A DNA stretch of 64,000 bases, taken from the NCBI GenBank assembly GCA_013398955.1, contig VWPU01009676.1:62001-126000 (forward strand), written 5' to 3'. This document shows, in pieces, positions 54,401 through 64,000 of this stretch; within the stretch, counting starts at the first letter, position 1, and each line of letters begins with the position of its first letter. The position numbers and the translations under genes were made by a program. This stretch comes from Callaeas wilsoni. Lineage: Eukaryota > Chordata > Aves > Passeriformes > Callaeidae. The notes below the pieces were generated by a model. That model was not told the DNA's origin and ran no database searches. It saw only the letters and a program-made list of their open reading frames with translations.

Positions 54401-57130
54401 CTGGTCTTGAGAAATAATCTGTTCTTCAAACAGGGAAGAGATGAAGCCTGACAAGTGTTGGCAAACATTTGCCTGCAGCTTCAGCAGTTCTGGAGTTTAA
54501 ATTCTGGCCTTCTTTGTTACTGCTGATGGACCTCCCTCTCATCACGGTACAGTGTCTGCATTCTGCTTTGTAAGGTCTAGGGTCAGTTTGCCCCCAAAGT
54601 CCAGTTTAGGTGCTCAGTGAACTTAGGGAAGAGAGGGAAAGTTCAGAAAAAACATCTGCAGAGAATTTTGCGTGGCTTTGGAGATTGCTAAATGTTTCCT
54701 CCCACCATCTTCTAGGTGGTGAGATGTGCTAATGACAAATGATGCAATATAACAGCTAGGCAGTATGTGATAGTCTGGGGCATCTGGGCAAGAATTTTGT
54801 TACTTTGAGGGATATTTAGCTAAATCATTGAGGGGAAACAGCCCCACCTAAAGAAAGGAAAAGGTCTGGATTTTTACAGCTCTTCATTTTTATGATTCAC
54901 TCTCCCTGGAATATTTAAGGAATTTGCTATTGGAGGATCACAGGTTTGCAATGCTTGCTCTTCCTCCTCCCTCTTCTCCCTCCTCTCTCCTCCTGCCTTT
55001 TTTTTTTTTTTTTTAGAAGGAAGGTATCTGGGACTTTGGGACTAGCAGGACAAAAAAATCTATCCGTAAAGTAGTTCATATATTACTTAAATAAAACAGA
55101 TTTTCTGGGTATCATAGGTCTGTGAGCACAACAGGGACGGATGCTCCTGTGAACTATTGTGTTAAAACTAATTCTATTCCAAGTACCCAGTTTGCTCAAC
55201 CAGAGACCTGAGAAGTATTTCTACCAGGAGTCCAGGAGTCTCTGTCTCATTTTGGAATTCATTAACTTTAGCTGCTTTTGATGACCATTCTAGCACAAAC
55301 AAAAAATTATTCTGGTTTTGACCATTGGAGAGAACAGTACCTTAAGGGAAAAGAGAGAAAAAGAACAGGGCTTGAGGAGTTTTAGAAAATAAATCAAATT
55401 AAACACAAGTGAGCTTATGTAAAGGGTAGTTGGAACTACTCACTGGCTATAGGAAGTTTCCTTATGTCTTTCCATTTCTGTGACCTATGAAACTGTCACT
55501 CATGACAAAGTCATAGCTACATTAAGTTTACTGAGAAAACGTTATTTGCTGAACTGTATGGGTTTTCCCTAATTGCAGGCCTTCAGCAGGATTTGTAGAA
55601 GTTGGGTATGAAAACATGCTAATGTTCTCTGTTGGATGAAGCATGGGATCCATGAATGTGTTTCTGTGGTAGAGTGCTTGTAGTGTCCAGGCCTTCTGCT
55701 TCCCTGCAAGAAGGATTTAACAGCCTCTTTGGACTAGGGGTGCTTCAGGGACATGATTCCATGAGAGGCGGTCAGGAATTCCTGCCACTGATCCATGGGC
55801 TGACCCTGGAGTGAGTTATTTCAGCTGGAGAAACCAGCTGCTTCCAGACATCTAAGAGTTCTTTCTCATTGGTCTAAAGTTATTACGGCTGTGAAGAGAA
55901 GGGACATGATACCTTCAAAGTATCTCTATCATAACCATAAAAGATATTATAAAAATTCCTTTTGGTGTTAAAAACCAACCATGGAGGAAAACCCTTAAGC
56001 TACCATTTGTGTTGCTTAGGTGATGGAAAGCACCACCTGAGGGCCCCAATGGGCTTAGGTAGTGATAGGAGATAATCCCCAGAGTGAAACAACAGCCAGG
56101 GTTGCTCAGCAGTGGTTCAGTTCAACAACGGCAGGGAAGTTGGTCCTTGTGTAAGGGCTTCGCAGTGGGTGGATGAGGAAGAAGATGCTTTCTGTGTTCT
56201 TGCACTGGTTCAGCAGCTCTCCACCCACGAGGGATTTACCTGCACTTGCCAGGTTGCCCACAGGTGTCCTCTGAATCAGCTTTCAGATCAAAGTAAAACA
56301 CAGAAGTTGGGAGTAAGTGGGGAGGACGCAGCTGGGATAGATTAGACAACAAAAATCAAGGGTGCATCTTCTGAAAGTTTCCAGGCTGTCTCTCTCCTTA
56401 GCTTTCTCAGCAACCATCTTATATTACTTCAGCATAGACTTTGGAACCCTCAGAAACCTTGCCTGTCTGCAAGTAGAGCCTCGAGGGCCTGGGTTGCAGC
56501 AGCTACTAAACATCCCACAGCCAAACGGAGTGACTGTATGAATCATACAGTGTCCCTGAGTATCCATCCCAGACCCTTTGGGGATCAGAGGCACTGACAT
56601 ACCTCGGCTGTGCTTCCCAGACAGCCTCAGGTGGAGGACAGACAGTGAGATCCTCACCACAGGCAAGAAAAATAACACCTGCAGGAAGGCGCAAAAGCAG
56701 AACTTCAGGTATCTAAATGCTTTTAAAGTCCAAAACCAGAGTTCAGCATGTACTCTGAAGAAATGACACGGGACTTTGTGGAACATTGCTAACAGGATTA
56801 GACATACGTATTGCATCACTGTGTCATCTACATAAGCTCCTTGTGCATCTGAGCTGAAAATGCCACAAATGCCACTTAGCCTTTGACATAACATTTATCT
56901 ATCACGTACTTGTTTTTGTTGCTTGAGCTGACCTTTTCCTGCTGCTGCTCCTACTGCAGTAGTCAAACAATCTCTTCACCCTTTCCCCTACCTGAGATGT
57001 CCTTTTGTCGCAGCTGCCAGAAATCTCTGGTACAAGGTAAGTAAATAAGCCAGCCCGACAATTAGGACATTCCCCTGGCTGTTACTTATGCAACAACAAC
57101 AAACTTATTGCCTTTGTTGAAGCATCATCT
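51455..57130. other. Intergenic DNA downstream of PLB1
   Basis: No gene supported. Contains T-runs (near 52190-52210 and 54997-55014) and only short frames. No splice-bounded frame with a recognisable protein was seen. Confidence 0.6.
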
Positions 57131-57144
57131 AGAGAATTTTACAA

Positions 57145-57355
57145 ATATTTATGAGGGTAATTTGTGTGTCCTAACATTCCTGTGAGATAGCCTTATTACC
57201 ACGCAACTAAAGATGATGAAATTTATGTGCAGAGAGGTGAAATGATGTTCTCCAGGCTATGTGATGAGTCAGTGACTGAGCAGGAGATTAAACCCGGCAG
57301 TCCTGGCTCGACAGACACAGCCCAGTTGTATAACCACCGTACAACTTATCACTTG
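57145..57355 (-). mobile_element. Probable MIR SINE relic
   Basis: The + strand reads like an inverted MIR: GTGAGATAG with TTATTACC, then GCAGAGAGGTGAAATGATG, GTGATGAGTCAGTGACTGAG, GATTAAACCCGGCAGTCCTG and TATAACCAC in the right order. Much diverged, as expected for this ancient tRNA-derived family. Confidence 0.6.
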
Positions 57356-57455
57356 ATCACTAGCACAGAGAGACTGGTGGCTGTGCCAGCTTAACGCCTG
57401 TTTTTCACCTTAGATTGAATGCAAATACGGCAAAATATCGGCAGTTTGTTTCAGG

Positions 57456-57615
57456 GGGGAGGGAGGGGCGAGGAGCCGCGAACTGCGCTGCGGATCAGGT
57501 CTGCCCCGATGCGCCACTTACACACAGAGACGCTGGGCGCGTGGCAGCCCAGGCCGGGAGTATCACGGGCTGGGGAACGGAGACGACAGGGAAATTCACT
57601 GCCCTCCCATCGTGC
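57456..57615. promoter_or_regulatory. Small CpG-rich patch
   Basis: About 160 bp with many CpGs (for example GGAGCCGCGAACTGCGCTGC and GACGCTGGGCGCGTGGC) in otherwise CpG-poor DNA. It might be an unmethylated regulatory site or promoter. No exon was recognised beside it. Confidence 0.35.
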
Positions 57616-57619
57616 TCCC

Positions 57620-60600
57620 ACTTGCATTCCCACACCCAGTAATTAGCTCACCAGGTTCCACCTCCAGCCTGCAAGGTGCAAGGCTGCAGGTCGCACCAAG
57701 CTCTGAAGGGATCCTTGCACATTGAGTAGAGTAGGAAGAGTCAGGATCTTCAGGGATCCGATCTCAGATCTGTTTACATGGTGATGGTATGTCCTTCAGA
57801 ACACAAAAAAGTGAATCCTATTGAGAAGAAATTAGGCTGATGAAATGGAAGTGTTTTCTTGTGCTGTTGGTCTGTTTGTCTTTCAGTTTTTACTTGATGA
57901 AAGAAAAATGATGGTGGACCTAAAGTGAAAGTTTTCATTTCAGGATGTTATTTCAAAGGCTATTTAGTTTCAGAATAATCAGCAATGCAGGATGTCTGCC
58001 TTTTGAGTTATTTTTCAGCTGAAAGCATATAGTTGACAAATATTACTGATTTGAAACCTTTTGATTTTTTTTTATACTGCCATCCTGACTTTTGAAACAC
58101 TAAATCATCAGCATGTCTGAGGAGAAAGTTGTTTCTTTTGAATAGTTCCAGTAAATGCAAAGCTGTTGTTTCAGTATTTAAGAGGCATCTTCACTGCCAA
58201 GCTAACTCCTGTACTGATCAACATGAGCTGTCTGTACCAAGTAATTTTGCTAGCTATGAGAGTGGCCACAGACCGAAACCACTGTTGTGCACAATCATCA
58301 TCCATGCTGCACGACAGTACCAGTGTGTAGCTCTAAAACCAAATTATCAGTAGCCATCTTTAGCAAGAAACCCTGCAGTGTAATTGTTGGAGCAGTTGCA
58401 GCATGTGTGTGACCACAGTGATTGGGTAAGCCTTTCCCACTGACTCCAAAAGCAGCTCAGAAATAAAGAAAAAGTTCTGGAAAGAGAGAGTTTGTGGCAC
58501 TCCCTGTGCTGCTCTATCCTGGGGAAGGAAAATCTACTTCAATAGGAAGCCTAGTACTGGCTGTGCTTATCCTCTCCTCCAGCCATGGAGTTGGGGAACG
58601 GCTCTTGGGTGTCTTCCCACCAGACCATTTTTAGCAGAAACCTGTAGCTTACTTGTGTAGCTTTTTTGAGTTTTGAAACATCATAACTTTATGTGAAAGC
58701 ACTTGTGAGTTGGGATGAATCTTCTTGATGGAAAACAGGGTTGTCCCTGCAAGTTATCAAATCTTGAGAAGATGTTGTTTACCCATGTGCTCTCCTTTGG
58801 TCTTCCTTTGAGCTGCCCCAGCTGACTGTTTGCTATGACAATCTAATTATGACTTAGTTTGGCCCGAGCACCAGCTGCCTTTGGTTTCTTTTATCTCACT
58901 GAACTGGGCAAGCAGAAGCTAGATGTTTCAAAGCCTGCTCCCTGTGTGAAACTGAAGGAATTCAGAAGTGTATTAGAAAGGCATTAGCTTCTCCTTTTCC
59001 TTCTTTTTTTTTCCACTGGAGCCCATCCAGATGGAGCACAAACAAGGAAAGGATAAATGCAAAGTGCTCTGCCACCCTGAAAGCACGCGCTGACGTCAGC
59101 TTTCATGAACTGGCACTTTAATCATCGCACGGGGAATGTTTCTCTCTCCCTCTGCAGCCTCCCTTTGGATTTCTCAGTGCACCAACATTAGCATTTATGG
59201 CAAGGAAGATTTATTTTCTTTGCTGGTTAAAAGGGTAGTAAATTCAGAATGTTTTCACAAGCTGCTAGATGGAGAGCTCTGGAGACCCAAAATCCTGTAG
59301 GCTCAGTCTAGGTGCATCAAGGGCAGCAAAAGGGCAAGCTTCTTCCTGGATGTATTTCCACTTGCATTAACAGCTAAGCTGAAAAGCAGGGGGCTGGTCC
59401 ATCAGCATACACAGAGAAGGTGTCAGCTTCTCCAAGCCAAACTGCACAAAATACCCTCAGGGAGGAAAAAAGTATAGGGTACCAGATGCAGGGGAAATAT
59501 CAGTCAGGGATCTTCAAAGCTCTTTTTGAGGCATATAAGCTAAATTTTTCAGAATTAAGCACTGAAAATTAGCAGACTCATTTTCTGTTCATATGTCAGG
59601 CCTTAAAGAAGCACCTTGCTCTCTCCTTCTGCCCCAGTCTTCCTGAGAGAACAACAGGTCATTGGATTTTGACCCCCTCTCAGAAGAGCCGGGAGTGATG
59701 AGTTCACTGACGTGTGCGAGCAGCATTTTAAGGTTCATGAGGAAGAGCTCTGTGGAAGTGCCTTGTATTTGTTGTTATCTTTCTGCTGGGATTGAGCATA
59801 GTCTACTCCTCTGCATCTATCGCTGCCCAGTTGTATTTTCTGTATTTCCTCCATGTCCTTCACACATGAGGGAGCATGTGTGAAGCAGGAGTAGGATGCA
59901 GCCATTCTTTCTTGGCTGTTTGCCATAGGTGAGCTCAGAGATTAAATTCTCCCCCCCCCAAACTCGACATAGTGGCCATCACAACACAGAAATTCAAGGC
60001 AGTTCTCAGCATAGCAATTCACTAAGGATTTTGGTCATTGTGGTGTGGGGAGGTTACCTCACTCTATGCGCTCAGAGATGTGCTGGGGCGCGGGGGAAAA
60101 CAATGACGGATATTAATGATGCTAGCACGCTATTGTCAATACAGATGCATTCAGCTGGTCTCATCAGCTGCTTTCATTAGGCTGCCTGCTTCACAATAAA
60201 GTGGTTTCCTAATTATACAGCCTTCACTTCACGCTCTGTCCTGTATCATCCTGCATCATCAGGTGCTGCTGCTTCCTTTACACTTGCTGGAGCTCTCTGC
60301 AGCACAGCACAGTCTCAGCATTAAGGCCCCACTGGCCCGTGTAATTAAAGAAGGATTAAAGATAGATTTGTGGCAGCTACATTCTTATTTTGTACATCTT
60401 GTGTGTTGCGGCTCTTGCAGACATTTAAAATACACATATACAGATATATATGAATATATAGACGCATATATAGATGTGTGTATATATCCCAATTAGTGAT
60501 GCATTTCCCAGGTGTCCAAAAACTTCTGTAGTGCTATGTAAGAAAAATATTAGAAAGAGATAGGGAGCAAGTAAAGATTGCCATGAAAGCTAGGATCCAC

Positions 60601-61900
60601 TTTTAGTCTTTCTCCTAGCTCCATCTCTCACGCACACACAAAAAGCCTCATGAAAGCTACAGCTATTCCTTCCTACCAACCACACAGCCACTGGATTTTA
60701 GCCTCTTATCTTCAAAAACAGATACCCCCTCTTAGTCACCTTCCCCTCAAGAAAATCAAATTTTCTCCAGTTGAGCTGCCAGCACTATCAGCTCAACTCA
60801 GACCATCACACAGCATGAGCTGTCTGCTGGAAAACCCTGAGAGTCTGGGGGAGTTTAATAATTAGTTTGATGCGCTTTTTTATTTACTGTTTTGGTTTGG
60901 AGTGTTTGGTTAATGCTTTCCAAACTTACAAGGCTGGAAACGTTTTTTACTTTTAAATGGGAATAGGAGTTTTCATGTAATTACAGAGTTGCAGGAGCAA
61001 GAGCTGTAGGAAACTGCACCAAATATTGTGAAATTCATGACATAATCATCACTGCGTTCCTGACGTCAGTTCACAATTTGACTTGCTAATACTGGAACCC
61101 AGGTTTTGTGTTCCTGGTCTCTCTCAACCTTCTGCTTGCTGGCCAATTTAAAATGCAAAGTTGCTCAAAATGACCACTCTGCCCCTAATCTAACATTTTC
61201 ATATTGTCTACTGCTCTCTAGAAGAGATTTGATGGTACAGCTCTTCCTGCAGTTCTTTCAGCATAGGCTCACCTGGGTCCCACCAGCCTTTTGCAGATCT
61301 TTCATACCAGCCCCCATAGACTGAAATAAACTGCATTTATCAACCTCATTCTTTTGTCATTACAAATATGTTATAAGTATATTTTTGCCCATATAACGTG
61401 ATATAATTTTTCAGCACACCTTGTTGGATATTGCTATACTAATTAGAATTGGACAGGAAAACAATAACCAATGACAGCTATTGCAGGCCAGTAAAAAAAC
61501 ACAGTTCTACAGAAATTCATGTTTGGCAAAGTTTGGATGGTAGTGAAGTGTCTTGCTTTCACTTCGAGGGACTTTTTTGTAATAAATTTCCTGCTTCCAT
61601 ATGAAATGTTTGTTTTCATAATGACACAAAAACTCCACAGGCAGACTCTAAAAAATACTGTTTCTCCATTACGATCAGTCCTAAACAATTATTTTCCAGG
61701 GGGTTGCAACATTCAGATTTATTACAATGTGAAAAGAAACTGCATTTCCAACTCAACATTCACACAAGGCAGGTCTTATCCTCTAATAAGCTCTGTTGGT
61801 GGCAGATATTCTTGATAAACTGGCACCATTCTGCTCAGAGCTGGTACCAGCAGAAGCACAGAGTGCAACAGGACCTTTCTGATGAGGGCAGAGTGGCTGA
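57620..61900. other. Intergenic DNA with possible conserved non-coding elements
   Basis: No gene supported. Two perfect TGACGTCA CRE palindromes (near 59091 and 61062), paired CAGCTG E-boxes near 60155-60170 with many TAAT cores, and an alternating TATA/CACA tract at about 60430-60487. Regulatory use is inference only. Confidence 0.35.
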
Positions 61901-61904
61901 TGCA

Positions 61905-62110
61905 ATTGAGATCTTTGGGTTGGATGGGACCTTTAAAGGTCATCTAGTCCAACCCCCTCACAATGATCAGAAACATCTTCATCCAGGTCAGGCTCTTCAG
62001 AGCCCTGTCCAGCCCAGCCTTGGATGTGCCCAGGAGTGTGGCCTCTACCATCTCTCTGGGCAACCTGCTCCAGTGTTTAATCACCCTCATCATAAAAGAG
62101 ACTTTTGCAG
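61905..62110 (-). mobile_element. CR1 LINE 3'-end fragment
   Basis: The + strand shows GGTCATCTAGTCCAACCCCC, CTCTCTGGGCAACCTGCTCC and CAGTGTTTAATCACCCTCAT, all typical of the reverse complement of a CR1 3' end. About 200 bp, 5' truncated. It accounts for a 185-codon + frame across it. Confidence 0.88.
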
Positions 62111-64000
62111 TGTTATGGTTCTCCCCCAATATTCAAGCTATTTAGATCAAAGGCTATCAAAATTTGGGTTTCTAGCACCAAAAGCAGCTTCTGCTGCAGT
62201 GCTGAGCCCTTGCCACTCTCATCGGGTTTGTGGCACCCTTTGGGACACAGGCCATGGTTAAGGAGCTCAGGCAGATTCTTGTTCGGTTTTTCTGCAGTAC
62301 TAAGTAACCTCAGAAACACTTGATGACTTCATTGCAGCCAGCTGTTACTGTATAAACAGTTATTTAAAATACTGTGTCCTGAAATACCCACGTCTTGATC
62401 CAGGGAAATAGTCATATACTATTGCTGTGCAACACCATATAATCAAGGGAACTGCCCGGCAGGTGACAAGCATGGTGCCTTCTGGAGTCACATGGATCTA
62501 AACAGTCATCACTAGAAAGCAGTGGAGAAGTGACTGTCAGCACTTCTATCCTTGGTGACTCCTGCTGGGTAGCTGGTCCTCCAGGATTCTCTCATGCAAT
62601 CAGTTTTAGCTTACCATGTGTACTTTATTGGCATCTATATGCTGGCAACTTTTATTTCCAAGAGCAGTAGCAGCTCTTCAGCCAGAGCTGCAGACTAATA
62701 GATGGCTCACCCTGCTGAAGCTGGATTCAGATCTCTCCTAACCTGTTCCCAAAAAATGAATGCCTGAAACCTTTGTATCAGTCCTGCCATCTGCCTCATT
62801 TGTGTTCCATGCCTTAGGAGAGAAATCTTTCTTCCCTTCTCCTTGCTTTGACAGTTTTTCTGGATGAAAGAACTCCGGGAAGAGTAGGATCAAGCAGAAG
62901 TTACTCGTGCTGTATATGCAGCTGTCTGCACACTCCCTGCACCTGTTTGGTCTCCCTATTTCTGGCCCTAAAAAAGTCTAGGAATTCTTCATTAAAGGGT
63001 CTTTTTTTTTCATCAGCTATCTCCTGACAGCAGCCAAGATGACCATCTGTCTTTCCAGAGGGAGAAGAGAGCTGAGTATGATGTTTTTCTTTGTTCTGCT
63101 GTTCCCCGATCCATGGCCAGAGCTCTTTCTGAAGGTGTCCCCAGTTTCTTCTTTGATCGGGGCCACTGCGTGCAGGCTGCTGCTTGGGTTCTGCTTTGTG
63201 TCTTTCCATGCGACACAGTGACCTACATACCTGTCCTTGCCGGTAATGGCTCATATCCTGGCTTATCTGACCCTCCCTTTTCAAGGGTGAGAGAGAGAGA
63301 TCTTTAATTATCTGGTGGTTTTCACCCACCAGTCCCCAAGTTAAATGTGGTGCTGTCCTCCATCCTTGTTTGTGTGTTTTTGAATAAGAACTAGCTAACC
63401 TAAAGAGTTTCCATCCAGGCATCTCTGTGGAGTCTTAAATCTTAATCCATCCACAATCTTAACTAATTGGATTTGTTTGTAGAAGAAAGCTGCTGGTGGT
63501 TTGACTTTCTGCAGAAGAGTTAGCCAAAAAAAAAAAAAAAAGGAGAGTTTGAGGAAGGGATAGAAACAAATTACATTAACAAAGAAAGAAAAAGCAAACT
63601 GCATCACAGCTTACCCTGTTGCATGACAGGTATAGGCATTCCTTAAACTTGCAGTAGAGGTTTTGCATGAATAAGAAAATCAGTGGCCTACATGGTACTT
63701 AATATTCCTCCACCCTTGTAGGTTAGTTATGCAGGGAATGAGCAGCAGCACTACTGCAATGAGTCACACTAACTTATGCCTTATTTCTGCTTCTAGTACA
63801 ACTGCTCTAGTAAAACTTGTAATGTAAAAGGCTTCTTCTCTTGAGAATAGCTTGTAAGTACTATCTTATTTTTGCAAGCAGCACTGATTAATTGGTAAAC
63901 ATAAATAAAAACACAAGTAGCCAGGGAAACCCAAACTCAAGAGGGTAACTAATTTGAGACCTAAGAGTCAAAATCAGGAAAACAATATAGGTATCCACTG
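62111..64000. other. Intergenic DNA to the window end
   Basis: No gene supported. Holds a 173-codon minus-strand frame (62901-63422) of unknown worth and a poly(A) run near 63524-63541. No recognised family was seen. Confidence 0.5.

Noticed and set aside
61704..62261. 185-codon + strand frame, the longest open frame in the window
   Set aside because: Much of it is reverse-strand CR1 tail, so the frame is a by-product of the repeat.
62901..63422. 173-codon minus frame near the window end
   Set aside because: No family recognised, low-complexity basic and glutamine-rich stretches, other frames also open; not enough to call a gene.
51455..64000. Start of the next gene (PPP1CB expected from mammalian order)
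   Set aside because: No exon with phosphatase motifs was found on either strand, so the gene is presumably beyond the window.

Overview
The window is a piece of a vertebrate nuclear genome, almost certainly from a bird. It has one large gene made of short GT-AG exons, a CR1 LINE fragment in the largest intron-borne repeat, two LTRs of types I recognise from avian endogenous retroviruses, and compact introns. No bacterial, organellar, tRNA, rRNA or CRISPR feature was seen.

Positions 1-50,790 hold the 3' three-quarters of PLB1 (membrane-associated phospholipase B1) on the + strand. I could place 39 coding exons between 534 and 50,690, about 1,043 codons plus the stop. They form repeated lipase modules of the GDSL/SGNH type. 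Module A (exons 1-12, 534-12,707) lacks its first two exons, including the one with the catalytic serine, because they lie before the window. Module B (exons 13-26, 13,432-31,715) is complete, and module C (exons 27-39, 32,416-50,690) ends in a transmembrane segment and a short basic tail. By comparison with the four-repeat mammalian protein (about 1,458 residues in human), A, B and C should be repeats 2, 3 and 4. Exon lengths and intron phases agree column by column between modules, and every length difference is a multiple of three.

The introns hold mostly unremarkable AT-rich DNA. Exceptions are an LTR in intron 6, a stem-loop with a palindromic tandem repeat in intron 14, a heptamer microsatellite in intron 16, a GC-AG splice pair in intron 19, a split CR1 in intron 25, an antisense 179-codon ORF in intron 30, a very long polypyrimidine tract before exon 33, and an antisense coding-like segment in intron 37. 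I see nothing nameable in the other introns.

From about 50,790 to 64,000 no gene could be supported. This intergenic stretch holds a solo LTR just past the PLB1 polyadenylation signal, a probable MIR relic, a small CpG-rich patch, a CR1 3' fragment, and AT-rich segments with CRE palindromes that might be conserved non-coding elements. In mammals the next gene downstream of PLB1 is PPP1CB, but none of it was recognised here. I found no new multi-gene system. The points most worth checking are the degenerate catalytic blocks of module C, the GC-AG intron, and the hairpin/palindrome cluster in intron 14.
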